A stretch of 64,000 bases of DNA from Pyxicephalus adspersus (GCF_032062135.1 NC_092860.1:62643708-62707707), one strand, 5' to 3'; shown: positions 44,188-56,900, counted from the stretch's first letter. Numbers and translations are program-made. Notes: generated by a model from the sequence alone, not told the origin.

Positions 44188-44566
44188 TCTTGCTATCTAG
44201 AAAAAAAAAGGCAGAAACATTTCTGTCCTACTCTCCAAAAAATATAGATATTTCATTCTGATTCCACTTGCTATTTATCAAAAAAGCCAGAAAAATTTCT
44301 GTATTTCTCTCAAAAAAATACAGATATTTCATTCTGATAGCACTTGCTAGTTATCAAAAAAGCAAGAAAAATGTCTGTATTTCCTTTAAAAAAAATACAG
44401 ATATTTCATTTTGATCCCACTTGCTTAAAAAAGGCAGAAACATTTCTGTCCTACTCTCCAAAAATACAGATATTTTATTCTGATAGCACTTGCTTTCAAA
44501 AAAGCCAGAAAAATTCTTTATTTCTCTCAAAAAAATACAGATATTTCATTGTTTGATACCTCTTGC
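44188..44566. repeat. Five-unit tandem array in the hAT copy B leader
   Basis: Units of about 69-78 bp each start TTGCT and contain AGAAA(C/A)ATTTCTGT followed by CAGATATTTCATT-like sequence; starts are near 44189, 44267, 44345, 44421 and 44490. A related single unit is present at about 915-983 in copy A, linking the two copies. Noncoding. Confidence 0.85.
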
Positions 44567-44622
44567 TATTTACCAATGAAGACCCTTTGGTACAGGTGCA
44601 TTTTTGCCCGAATAAGTAAAAG

Positions 44623-45822
44623 ATGAGCGGTAGAAGCGGGGGAAGGTGTGGCGTTGGGCAACCTGGGCTGCCCCATCTGGCAGGGGTGCGGAGCACCAGT
44701 ATGCTGGAAGATTTATTCAGAGGGTGTACTACAATCATACAGCCACGTCATGTGAGTATTGTGGACTGGGTCTCCGGGACCTCAATTGCAGCAGGGTCTT
44801 CTTCTGTAGCAGGCTCTTCTTCCGCAGCAGCAGCAGCAGCAACCAGCACAGCTGTGACAGGATCAAAGACAGGAGTTAGCGTGGCTAATGTGCCTGTACC
44901 TCCCGATGACTCTCCCTTGTTGTTTGACAAACAGCCCGAGGGTCTGTCATTGTGATTTTCAGGACAGGAGGCAGACTTTGGGACCCTTGGAGAGTGTGGT
45001 CAGCACTTGCTGGACGAGGGTTCTGCATCAGTAGCTGCATTTGCAGAGGTTGGCTTAGATGAAAATGAGAATGATGATGACCGTAATGTCACCTGGGAAC
45101 CACCGATGCGTTTAAGGGCTAGCAGCAGTTCCGAAACAGACATAGAGGAAAGGCAGCAGCAACAGACTGGGGATGGAAGGGGCCGCAAATCTGTCTCATG
45201 TCCCAAAAAAACACACAGATGAGTGGGTACAGTCAGAGATGATGTGACCGTGGGGGAGATGGAGCTGGAACAGACCCTGGGCACCCAGCAGAGGCAGGCA
45301 AAGAAAAAGAGCAGCAGAGTTGCACACACCTCTCCAGTGTGGTCCTTTTTCACGCTGAAAGACGATGACGGGTGCGTAGCAATTGGATCCTGTGCCACAG
45401 GCAGATTCGCAGAGGACAGGCCTGATCACATTTGTGTACAACATCCCTGCTTTCCCACATGCAACCACAAAGCAAAGTGGGAGCAGTACTTGCGTTCTCT
45501 TGAAGGAGGTGTAACCACGTCATCGTCTCTTCTTCCACCTCTATTGATCTTCTCCACCTCCAACTGTCTTTGCTACTATGTCTCAGGAGGTTGGTGCCAG
45601 CCAGAGGAAGTATTAGCTTCTGGCCACAGGTTTTGTGGCGTCAGAGGATGTTTGTCGTCGAAAGATTGGCAATCCAGTGACCCCTTCAGCTCCCCTAGCT
45701 CCATGTCACCTTCAGCCCACTCTACCGGAGTTCTGCGCGAAGCATCAGGCTATTGGTCCAACCAACAAAAGAGTCATTGAGCTCAATTCGCATCCAGCCA
45801 AACTATTGGCCTTGCAGCTACT
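44623..45822 (+). pseudogene. hAT transposase N-terminal part, copy B
   Basis: ATG at 44623 opens 110 codons with MLEDLFRGCTTIIQPRH and a serine/alanine-rich stretch, then stops at about 44953. Later frames give an acidic DENENDDD segment (about 45060) and a BED-like finger SPVWSFFTLKDDDGCVAI (about 45330-45390). Its second cysteine pair reads GSCATGRF, so the finger is damaged. The remainder ends at LNSHPAKLLALQLL (about 45780-45822). BED fingers bind the transposon ends. The catalytic and dimerisation domains are missing, so the protein cannot be functional. Confidence 0.8.
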
Positions 45823-47600
45823 GTCTGTGGTGGGTTGTGGGGGATTGCTCTATGTAGCAGGGATCAAACCGGTCACAACAAGAGGCAGAAACATTTAAAT
45901 CAATTTAAAGCATTTAAAGAATTTTTGCTAGTAGTTCATTGTCTAGTGGCCCTACAGGGCCGAAATGGTAATGATCTGAAGTTGTGTCTCCAGTGGTTAC
46001 TAATCACTGTTTTGTTATGTATTATGAGTTATCACTAATACAAAATATATATGTTGTTGCCAAAAAAAACCTTCTTTCTGTGTTTTTCATATAATTGATA
46101 TATTGGCAAATAGGCTCCTCTCCCTAGGGACTAAATATACATGTTTTTCCACCAGATTAAAACACTAGTATTCTAGTTCTATTCCTGTTTTTGATATATT
46201 ACCTCTGGGGTAGGCAAACAATACACTACTTAGGCAAAAAGAGTTACGCATTTTTCTCTCTCCTAATGTTGTCATTGATTATAACTTGTTCAGGTCTCTC
46301 AAAGACTTTGCTAGGAGCAGTCACATGTTCTATAGCTGCAGCAACATTTACCCCAGAGTCTTCATTTCACCAATGTCACAAACTGGGGCAGCCTCTACAT
46401 TTCCTATGTAGGGGGCAGTTTCATCCCTTCATATGCATTGCGGAGGAGAGGGATTCACTTTCAGGGAGCGTTCCCTATTTACCCCGGTGGCGGAAGTATT
46501 AACGCTGGCCGCGGTAAATAGGGGAGCCACAGCAAGGTGGCGGTTCCAGAGCTCTTGCTCCGGTAGTTCCTTCCAGCTTCTCTGCTCTACAGCAGGGGTT
46601 GGCAATCTCCGGCCTTTAGGCCAGATACAGCCTAGCCGGTAGTTCGTTCCAGCCTAACGCCACCTGGCCGATCCAGCCTAATGCCAGCCGGCAACGGGCC
46701 AGTGCAAATCTGCACATGCATTCCAACCAAAACACACTACTCCACTTTGTGGTGCACTTTGTTAAAATAATCAGTGAATGCAACTTTTTTGGTGCATTTC
46801 TATGCATTAGGCAACCCATTCAGCAAATGAGACAAGTATTTGCGCTAACCTAATGCAATTCATGGTAAGGCAATACTAAACCTCCCTGTGGTGGGCCATG
46901 GGCCACTGAAATGCGTTGATGCACTGGTTATTTGCAAATGTGACCTTCTGTAATATTGTCAGTTGCTGTCCCCCACCACCACTATTTCCTTCACAACATC
47001 TTCCAAGTTCCAATCCTTTTTGGTAGTCTGTTTTTAGTGGCAGCACTGATGATATATCTCCTGCACATGCACACAGTGTAAAGAAAATTAGACGCATGCA
47101 CCATACAGTATGGACAAATGAATAAATACTGCTTGGAGAAAGATATTTTTTTTTATGACAGAACAGACATAACATCCTTACCTTCTAGGATATTTGTTTG
47201 AGAGCTTAGATAACATGCATAATATTTCAAATTCAAGTGTATTTTAAGTATATACTGTATTAAGTTTTCTTTTCTGCTTGAAACAGTACTTTACCCAACT
47301 GGTGTACCAAAGAGTCCAGTGCCTAACAGCACTGGTGCTGTTGGGAAGAGTGCCAATCTACACTTAGTGTGTCAGAGTGGATGGTCTTGGTATGAATATT
47401 CTATGCAACAAAAATTAATATGAAATCCTAATTAGGGCACTGGAATTTTGTTGAACATAATGTATGTATTGTAAAGAACTGGATCTAAACTGGTTCATGT
47501 TGTTAAACTACATCTAGAGTTGATATGATTAACGTAAATCTATCCTCCAATAAGTGACTTATTAACAAGAATAACTCAATTACATTGTAGCTGGTAGTAA
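45823..47600. other. Intronic sequence with a hAT-like end near 46588
   Basis: At 46588 AGGGGTTGGCAATCTCCGGCC resembles a hAT-type MITE terminus and is nearly the complement of 31382-31403. The following 200 bp repeat CAGCCTA/GCCGG words. No opposite end is visible. Apart from this, no gene or known repeat is recognised. Confidence 0.4.
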
Positions 47601-47629
47601 GCATATATTGTTTTTATATTTCAATATTT

Positions 47630-49346
47630 TTATTAGCCGCCGGCAGAATCAGTTTCAAAAGATTCAGGCAGGATTTGGAAACAGCCAGATCACAACTACT
47701 AAACATGGCTGCCTCTGGGGAAGCCCTCACATTCCTCTACAACACCTCAGAAATAATATCAAATATCTCTGTCCAGTAGTTCTGGGCAACTGGACCAGAC
47801 CAACACATATGCAGCATTGTACCCCTAGTATCACATCCTCTAAAACACAAAGGGGAAGCTGAAGGGTAACATTTAGAAAGTCTCTCTGGTACCACCATAC
47901 CAGCACCTTATAGTTCGCCTACACCAGAGTGGAGTTGAGCGAAATTTTAGAGAGTGGATAAGCAATATCACTCCATTCCTCCCTAGATAGGGAGATCCCT
48001 AAGTCTTCTTCCCAAGAACAAATATACTGTATTTCAATTTGTCAGAGGTGGTCATTAATATGGTGTAAATCAATGAGATTTGACCCTTCATATCAGCCAG
48101 GGATCATACATAAGCTTTAAAATGCGGTGGGTCGCATTGGGCGAGGGGCCTGCAGAATTTTGGAACACATGAAGGACTGAATTTGCCGATTGCAAAAATA
48201 CTTGCGAGTTCCTTCCTACTAACCAAGTACTCAAAACTAGAAATATCTTGAATGTTTATAATGGTCCAAACCCTTCTGCCAATCCACCAGAAAAATCTAT
48301 CTAGATACCTGCCAGGAGTGAACTCTGGATTTTTCCAGACGGGTGTGAGCCGAGCATAGCTCCGGGAATGACCGATATTTATCTCATATTTAAAGAGAGT
48401 GGCATAACAGAGGGCATGCTCTAATTTCTCTGAGTTTCTTTGGGATCCACATCAAAAATTCAATATTTTCCAAAAGAACAGCTGACTCTTCTATTTCTAC
48501 CCACTGAGGCCTAATCCCTCGTATTGTGGAGTGTGAGAATTGTGAAATTTGGGCAGCTATATAGTAGTGACTGAAAAGAAGAATAAGCGAAGGGGGAGCA
48601 TTGTCTTCCTGTGGATCCTAATCCGTTTGCCCCCCCCAAATAAAATTCATGATTTTACTTTAAAGGAAAATCAGTACAGAGGGTTGGACCAGAATAGGGA
48701 GGGTGCGAAACAAATATAGGATACGAGGTAAATATTCATCTTGACCGCCGTTATCTGACCCAGCCAGGATGGAGGAGCAGTGGACCAATTCTTCAAATCT
48801 GAGTATATTTTTTTAGTAGTTGGCCTGAAACAAAGACTGATAAGATGGAGTTAGCTGTATCCCCAGATATTGCAATGAGTTCTCCTCCCAGCAGAGATCA
48901 AAATTATCTTTGACCAGAGAAAGTTGATGGTCAGGAATATTGATGTTAAGAGCTTGGGATTCAGAGTCATTTACATGAAGGCCAGAAAGAGCTGCAAAAG
49001 TGTCCAAAATTCTTTAGAAGTTGGCCAGTGTGACATGAGGGGAGGAGATATACATGAGAATGTCGTTAGCAAATAATATGCATTTATGCTCCTTCCTGCC
49101 ACACCAGACCCCCCTAATATTCTGGTCTTTTCGAATTGCTATTGCCAAAGGGCAAGCTTGTCTCATAGCTTTCTTGATGGAGATATTGGATGAGAGAAAG
49201 CCTCCCAATGAAATAATAGCCAATGGTGTGTCGTATAATGTTTGTAAAAGATTCATAAAGGAATTACCAAATCCCATCACAGATAAAACCCTGAAAGGGT
49301 AAGACCAAGAAACACTGTCATATGCTTTCTGGAGGTCAATAGCTAA
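47630..49346 (-). pseudogene. L1-like ORF2, 3' half (copy F)
   Basis: After the transposon insertion, ORF2 resumes LAIDLQKAYDSVSW (the first catalytic aspartate block, 49345-49300). LLQTLYDTPLAIISLGGFLS and a degraded RQACPLAIAI follow. The catalytic FADD appears as CILFANDILMYIS (about 49085), with Asn in place of the first Asp. LSGLHVNDSESQALNI and LQYLGIQLTPSYQ continue (49007-48813). The remainder is frameshifted down to a C-terminal CDTRGTMLHMCWSGP region near 47800. The frame is cut at about 47635 without its last part. Confidence 0.85.
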
Positions 49347-51257
49347 CACCGGGGAACAATTTTGAACACATTTTTTGTTGACTGAAATTTTTAAGCTTAC
49401 TTACACTAAAATAGGTATGCTGATTCTGAAAGTGCAGTTAGTTTTCTTCTATCACGTCAAGTTTTTTCTCTACCGCTTAAATTACAGTAAAACGGTTACT
49501 GTAGCGTGGATTGGTATAGGCTATTTATTTACACGCAAGACAGTGTGGTCAGAGGTTGTGCACTGCTCTACGTAGTGAATAGGCAAAATGTATTTTTCTA
49601 CTTACACATGTATTTCCTTTCTTTCATTTAATGTCTGACTCTGCTGTTTCTCGTCGTAAGTCCCTAAACAACCCTGATTCATTTTGTTATATCAGTTTCA
49701 CCATTCTCAGTCAAAGGGCAAACATCAGCAGATTTGTAGAGCAAGCCTATTTGGCATATTTCAAAATACCTATGGTTTGGCAAGAGCCAGAAGATCATTT
49801 CACTGACTGTTACTTTTGTATAGTGAAAACTTCAGGATATAACAAGAATAATAAATGTAACAGAGTATCCTAGTCTACCATCGGCTATTCGCCCAGTGGC
49901 TCATTCAGATGAAATCCCAGGGATTTGATCAGCATGAGTTGAGTGATTTGGCACATGATTTGGGACTATCGAAAAAGGCTTTAGAACTCCTAGCATCAAG
50001 ACTGCGTGAGAAAAACTTACTTGAAAAAGGAACGAAGGTATCAAACTTCTGATCCAGAGAAATTGCATTTCTGCAGTACTTTAGAACTGACAGTGGCTTT
50101 GTGTATTGTCATAACATACCTGGTTTAATGGAGGAATTGGGAATTTCAATTTATAACTCAACTGAATGGCAACTACTCATCAATAGCTCAAAGCAAAGCT
50201 TAAACTATGTCCTTCTTCACAATCGAAATATATTTGGGTCAGTCCCAATTGGCCATTCAGTTTCTCCTTGTGAAGAATTTGCAGACAAAGTGATTGGGTT
50301 GTTGCAATATCACCAACACAATTGGGTCATCTGTGTTGACCGTAAAGTGGTATGCTTCCTTCTTGGTCAGCAACGCAGATACACCAAGTATCCCTGTTAT
50401 CTGTGCATATGTTAGAATATTAAATTCCCACCTCTGCACATGAAACTGGGTCTGATGAAGCAGTTTGTGAAAGCTTTGCCAACTGAAGGTGACTGTTTCA
50501 AGTACCTAGTTTTGGCATTTCCTAGCCTGTCATTTGAAAAAATAAAGGCCGGCTTGTTTGATGATCCACAGATTCGGCAGCTCATCAAAGATGAACATTT
50601 CATCAGGACAATGTCAGAAGTCGAAAAGTTGTCATTCAAAGCCATTGTCAAGGACTTTCTTGGAAACACACGAGCAAATAATTACACAGAAATTGTCCAG
50701 AAACTTTTGGAGAGCTACAAAATGCTTGGTTGCAATATGAGCAATAAGGTGCATTTTCTGCATAGCCAACTTTCCAACTTCCTGGAAAACCGTGGTGCAG
50801 TCAGTGATAAGCAAGGTGAACGATTCCACCAAAATTTAATAGTCATGGAAAGACGGTATCAGGGTAGACAGGATGTACATATGATGGCTGACTACTGTTA
50901 GAGCATCCAACGGGATTGTCCTAACACTGAACATTCCAAGGAAAGCTATAAGTGTACATTTTTACCTTAACTGCTTAACCAATTAATTTTCAAATGTTTT
51001 ACTGTAAAAAATGTCATAGAGTAACAATAAGTCCTTTGTATGACCAAAAGAAATTTAAATAAACAGTACATTCAAGTTATTTATTTATTTTTCATTGTAT
51101 GTAAAATTTGTATGTTTTTTGACAAAAATGGAGGGTACCCTGTATAGAAAAAACTGGATGTGATAGAAAAAAACAGGTCTTTTCTGGATTCACCACTCAA
51201 AAATTAGTAAAAAAACAAGTGTAAGATCTGACTCAACGAAAAATGTGTTCCCTAGTG
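49347..51257 (+). mobile_element. CMC-superfamily (Chapaev3/CACTA-like) DNA transposon inserted in L1 RT
   Basis: The element starts CACCGGGGAACA (49347) and ends, in complement, CACTAGGGAACA (51257), with further matching subterminal ACATTTTTYGTTGA. It is flanked by TAA at 49344-49346 and 51258-51260. Removing it and one TAA gives a continuous L1 reading AMLLAIDLQKAYD, so the duplication is exactly 3 bp. CAC-starting ends and a 3-bp TWA duplication fit the CACTA/Mirage/Chapaev group, Chapaev3 most closely; PIF/Harbinger also makes 3-bp TWA duplications but usually has other ends. Length is 1,911 bp. The left terminus has an extra 12-bp partial repeat (ATTTTGAACACA). Confidence 0.8.
49631..50960 (+). 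pseudogene. Transposase of the CMC-type element (degraded)
   Basis: The ATG at 49631 begins MSDSAVSRRKSLNNPDSFCY, the start of a protein family found as many scattered copies in animal genomes. The zinc-finger region normally following is partly missing: FKIPMVWQEPEDHFTDCYFC joins segments usually far apart, so 49,7xx carries an internal deletion. Later frames give LSKKALELLASRLREKNLL, WVICVDRKVVCFLLGQQ, KYPCYLCIC, PPLHMKLGLMKQFVKALP, AGLFDDPQIRQLIKD and DKQGERFHQNLIVMERRYQG. Another segment is missing between LCIC and the PPLH block (about 50415). At least three frameshifts occur. I recognise the family as a transposase from the element structure; I cannot name catalytic residues with certainty. 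Confidence 0.8.
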
Positions 51258-51260
51258 TAA

Positions 51261-52775
51261 TAGCATGGCTTCCCTTTTGTTTCCACCATCCCAGTTAGTT
51301 TGAAAAAGTGAACAAAATCGAAAAACAAAATCAGATCTATGGTGCGTATCGTCTGATCAGGGACCTGTCTGTACAGCATGAATCCCACCTGGTCCGAGTG
51401 GATATAAGCTCCCAAAAAAGAGCCAAGACAAATCAAAAGAATCTTAGTCATCAATTTCAGGTCCCAGAAAATTAATGAAATTGGTCTAAAATTGGCGACT
51501 TTACCCAGTTTAGGGATAAGGCTAATGAAAGCATGATTTGCTTCCAAAGAAAGTGAATGACCCTCTTGTAGATAGTTATAATACTGAACCAAATGGGGGA
51601 TCAATTGAGATCCGAAGGTCTTGTAGTATACATAGGAGAATCCATCCAGACCAGGGGCACTACTAGATTTCAGGCACTTAGGCACTTTAAGAGCCTCCTC
51701 ACTAGTGAAGGGCTTCTCCAAAATTTCCACATGTTTAGTCTTAAGCTTAGGCATACTGATTCCCCTGAAAAATGCTTCAAATGCACTAGGGGAAGCATTA
51801 TGCTGTTTACTGTATAGGGAGCAATAAAAATCTTAAAAAGCCGAAAGAACTTTTTCTGGATTCTGGGCAAGTTTACCATCCTTCATTTTAATCTTTGGAA
51901 GAGAAAACAGTTTGGGTCTAGGGTTCAGCTTATTAACTAACAATCTTCCAGGCTTATCTCCCCATGTGTAAAATTTCTGAGCAGCCCACCGAAGGGATTT
52001 CTCAGCCTTAGTATTAAGCAATAAATTGGGTTCAGTGCACAGGGATTCAATTTGAGGGCGGACATCCAAGGTCAGGTTTGACTTATGCTGCAATTGCAGG
52101 GTGTGGTAGTCTCTCATTTTCGCTTCTATAAGTTTTTCTTGAGCCTTCTTCTGTTGCGTCCCTAATCTAATTAGTTCCCCTCTAATATACCTCTTATGAG
52201 CCTCTCTCAGTTGATGGCTGGAGAAGTATCCTGGGGAATATTAATTGTCAAGTAACCCTCGATCAATTTCTCTAATTCTGATTTCATCAGTGGGTCAAGT
52301 AGGAGATTCTCATTGAGTCTCTATCTGAAAGCAGCTTGTGCCCCCCAGAGACCCCTCAGCCACACAACCACAGGGTCATGGTCTGACCAGGGAACCAATA
52401 AAATTCGAGCTTTGGTGGCTATAGGAATCAGCCGAGGTTGGAGAAAAACATGGTCAATACGGGAGTACTGATTAAGAGCCACAGAGAAAAACGTATATTC
52501 TCTTTCGGATGGGTTCAGCTCCCGCCATATATCCATCAGATTGTATTGTTTTAAAAGATTAGAAAATCTATTACTTCTATGAATTTGTACCAAGGGGCGC
52601 TAGTTTTGACCAGAACTTCATCTAGTGCCAGATTAGAGTCACCCAGAACTAAAAGAGAACCCTGGGACAAGAGTCTCCTGTAATGCCAGGATGTCTACCT
52701 TGAGAGAATTATAGTATTGGAAGGCTTTAGCTCTTTTATTTGGAGAATTAAGCCCTTGCACATTGTGTCAATATC
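51261..52775 (-). pseudogene. L1-like ORF2, 5' half (copy F)
   Basis: The reading starts near 52775 with GLNSPNKRAKAFQYYNSL and ILALQET, the endonuclease N-terminus. Most of the endonuclease centre is deleted, then YSRIDHVFLQPRL and PWSDHDPVVVWL appear (52593-52321). The linker (52117-51833) reads KSLRWAAQKFYTWGDKPGRL. The RT starts KCLKSSSAPGLDGFSYVYYK, FISLIPKLG, ANFRPISLI and HSDQVGFM (51754-51260), up to the transposon insertion at MLL|AID. It belongs to the same broad L1 group as copy A, which shares PGPDGF/LDIQKAFD wording. Inactive. Confidence 0.85.
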
Positions 52776-53959
52776 ACCAAAGGTGGAGGATCGTTAGTGA
52801 TTCTCGCTGTAGGAGTGGCCATCAGTCAGGTATTAGAGCAGAGGAAGCATGGGACAAATCAGAGTGTAACTCCCCACAATCATGGGAACCAGAGGGGAAA
52901 GGAAAACACATCAGGGAAAGTACCAACAACGTCCACACAGGGAAAACAAAAACAAAGGACAACAAACAAAAACATATAAATACCCAATATGTAGGACCAA
53001 AAAGTATCCAGGGTCTCAGACTAAGCACCCCCCCCGCCCCAAAATGGAGGGTGAGCGGGGGTGATCAGCACAAGCTCCCTGGGCCCAAGGGACATATCTT
53101 TGTCCCAAAACCATGAGGAGCCACCGGCAGAGGTAGAAATATAATCCACCCCTTACCAGCTCTTCTCTAGGGGTGGAGGGCATGTGTTGCCTCTCCAGCT
53201 ACCCCGGTTCTTTTTCTATAAAAAAGAGCAACCAGAGCAATAAAACATTCTAGATAACTAGAAAATCAACAATGTGTCCTAATGAACGCATGCTAGGTAT
53301 TGGACTCGGCAGCCACAGTAACCAGTAAAGGTAAATAACATAAAGTGAGAACTTAAACAGGGAGTGCAAAATAGAAAGAAGGCACATCAAGACTGTTGTA
53401 AACATATTGTAGCGAAGGAAAACCTTAATGTACTGAGAAAAACTATTTGAAGTGACTGAAGGTGCAAGAAACATATGAACATATGATCAAAAAATTAGGC
53501 AGCCATTAGGCACTTCCATAGCAACAACCAGGCGAAGTGTGACCCTCAGGGAAAAAAAAATGAAGGCACCTCCATTATAACCAAAAACATAGTTAAATAG
53601 TAGGTTGGATTGAAAAAAGTCCCTATAGGACATAGTTAATCCAGAGGAAGGCAAAAAAAACCCTGGTACAATTTGCTTCAACAGGGGAAAAAAATCCTTC
53701 CTGATTCCATGAGGCAATTGGATGTTCCCTGGATCAACAGTCACTGGTATTTTTACTTTAAAGCCTTAATACCCAGTTATATTCTGTGCTTCTGGAAAAA
53801 CATCCAGCTTTTTCTATCTATATCTATAGAAGTTGCTGAAACTACTTCCTGAGGGAGGTGATTCCACATTTTCACAGACCTTACAGTGAAGAATCCTTTC
53901 CTTATCCGGAGCTAAACTTCTTTTCCTCCTGACGCAAAGAGTGCCCTCTTGTTCTTTGT

Positions 53960-56900
53960 AATAATCTCAAAGTGAATAATGGGGAAAAGAGTTCTCTATA
54001 TGGACCGTATATATATTTATACAGGGTGATCATATCCCCCCTTAAACGTCTCTTCTCAAGGGAGAATAGATTCACTTCAGCTAATCTCTCCTCCTAGCTG
54101 AGCTCCTCCATACTTTTATTAATTTAGTTGCCCTTCTCTGCACTCTCTCCAATTCGACAATGTCCTTTTTGTGAACTGGTGCCCAAAACTGGACTGCATA
54201 TTCCAGATGTGGTCTGACCAATGCTTTGTACAGAGGCAAGATTATGTCTCCATCTCTGCAGTCTATTCCTCTTTTAATACAAGAAAGTACTTTACTAGCT
54301 TTAGATATTGCAGCTTGGCATTGCATGCTGGTATTAAGTCTATGATCTACCAGTTCCCCCAGATCCTTTTCCATTTCTGACTCCCCCAAATGTATTCCCC
54401 CTGGACAGTATGAAGCATGCATGTTGTTAGCTCCCAAGTGCATAATTTTACATTTATCTATATTAAATGTCATTTGCCACCCAATCAAACAGTACATCCA
54501 GGTCTGCTTGTAGATTATATACATCCTGTATGGACTTAATTCCATTGCATAGTTTGGAGTCATCTGCAAACACAGAAATAGTACTTTTAATCCCAAACTC
54601 TAATTCATTTATGAAGATGTTAAACAGTAAAGTTCCCAACACTGAACCCTGGGGTACACCACTAACAACATTAGACCATTCAGTGTCACGGATAACAGGG
54701 AGGGGAGGGAAACAGAAAGGTTATACTCAGGACTAGGCCTCCAATGGCTAGGGAAAAGGGAATGGTCACCCCTTGCAGACACCCTAACCTAGCCCTAACA
54801 CCTAACAGTATGAATATCCCCTGATGGTGGGAATACTCATACACAGGAACCTAGGCCCTAGTATCCCTGCATAGCCCTAGGAGTAGTGACTGGCTTGAGA
54901 CTACTGGTTCCTTCCCTTATGAAAGAACCAGTGTCTCCCTGAGGCCTAGTAAACAACAAAGGAACAACAAAACACCAATACACCAAAAGTAATTCAACTT
55001 ATCTTAATAGCAGATATATAAGCAGGAACTCAGGACAACACACCAGCTCTTCACATCCCAGCAGTGAATATCAACCGCATAGCATGAAGTGTGAGGCCAG
55101 ACTAAATGGAGGAGCAGTAATGACCACCAGCTGCAGCTGATACAAGGGGTGTAGTCATTACAAACAACAACACAGAAACAAGTAAAAACAAAGAGATTGT
55201 CAGATAACCTCACATGCAGCTTGTTTCACAGATCCTCTAACTTCAGTCACGGAAGGGACCGTGACATTCATGGTATGAATCAATAATTACAACTCTCTGG
55301 ATGTGATCTTTAAGCCAGTTCTCTATTCATTTACAGATTGACTTTTCTAAACCTATCGACCCTAACTTGTATAATAACCATCTGTGGGGTACAGTGTGAA
55401 ATGCTTTAGCAAAGTCCAAGTACACTATATCAACTGCTATTCCACTGTCTACCTGTTTACTTACTTCCTCATAAAAAGAGAGTAAATTTGTTGGACAACT
55501 TCTGTCTTTCTTAGAGCCATGCTGATTATCACTTATTCATTACTTTTACTTATTGATTACTCATTCATCACTTAATCATATTTTCTAGCAGAAACTCCTC
55601 TATGTGGCTCTTTATCAAACTCTGTAAGACCTTAGAACTATGGACGTTAAACTAACAGGCCTATAGTTACCTGGTAATGACTTTACTCCTTTTTGAAGAT
55701 AGGAACCACATTGGCCTTACGCCAATCCATCGGTACCTTGCCAGTGACTAAAGAGTCTCTAAAAATGAGAAATAATGGCTTCGAAATAACTGAGCTCAGC
55801 TCTTTGAGGACACGTGGATGTAATCCATCAGGTCCTGGTGCTTTGTCAACCTTAATTTTTCCCAGCTGTTTCTCAATCATTTCAACTCCGAGCCATTGTG
55901 ACTCTTATAAGGCAATGACATTGCTATTATGAATTTGGACTTGAGCTCTGCCATTTTCTTTCGTGTACACAGAGCTAAAAAAAAGTGTTTAGTAAATCTG
56001 CCTTGTCTTTATCCCCAGTTACCAACCTAGCAACATCCTTTAAGGGGCCTACATGCTCAGATCTGAATTTTTTGCTATTAATATATTTGAAAAATTTGGG
56101 GGGGTTTGCCTTACTTTCCTTTGCAATCTGTCTTTCATTTTGAAGTTTTGCACTTGCACATTTTATCTCCTTTTTACACCTTTTATAGGTTTCAAATGAT
56201 GAAGGTGATCCTTCATATTTATATTTTTAGAATGCCCTTTTCTTGTTCCTTATGGCTTTTTTACCATCAGCTGTAAGCCACATAGGTTTTAGCCTCCTAA
56301 ACTTTTTACCCATTGGAATACATTTTTCAGTTTGCTTTTGTAGAACAGACTTGAAACATTCCCATTTCTGTTCTGTGTTCTTTGAGGACAATATTGTCTC
56401 CCAGTCCAAGTCACAGAGAGCTGCCCTTAATAATGGAAAATTTGCTCTCTTAAAATTAAATGTTTTTATCTTTCCTGTTTTTGCTTTCTGTTTACAGCTT
56501 ACGTTAAATGAAATCATACTATGGTCACTGCTACCCAGATTCTCCTTTATTTGCACATTTGTTATAAGCTCTGCATTGTTAGAAAAAATTCGGTCCAGCA
56601 GAGTATCATTTCTAGTTGGAGCTGCTATAAACTGTACCATAAAATTATTTTGTATTATATTCACAAATTTCCACCCTTTTGCTGTTCCTGTAGTGCCATT
56701 ACTCCAGTCAATGTCAGGGTAGTTGAAATCTCCCATGATTAAAACACTTCCACTTTTTGCTGCTTTTTCTATCTGTGCTAGTAGTTTTTTTTCTATTTCT
56801 TCATTAGCACTGAGGGGCCTATAGCAGACTCCAATTAATAATTGTGTGTTATTCAACCCCACATTCAACCCCACCCATAATGCCTCAACCTCATCGCTTG

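Larger units (their letters stand above)
43785..45822 (+). mobile_element. hAT transposon, copy B (3' truncated)
   Basis: It begins TAGGGATGAGC at 43785, matching the complement of the right end of copy A at 14291. A leader of about 800 bp with a tandem array precedes an ATG at 44623. The transposase reads through a low-complexity N-terminus and a BED finger into CATGRF/KAKWEQYLRSLEGG and KRVIELNSHPAKLLALQLL. Similarity to copy A stops at about 45822, before the catalytic blocks, and no right terminus is seen. It supplies the 5' part that copy A lacks. Confidence 0.82.

Noticed and set aside
49347..51257. PIF/Harbinger assignment for the transposon in L1 F
   Set aside because: The 3-bp TAA/TTA duplication would fit, but CAC-starting ends and the protein motifs do not look like Harbinger transposase plus Myb-like partner.
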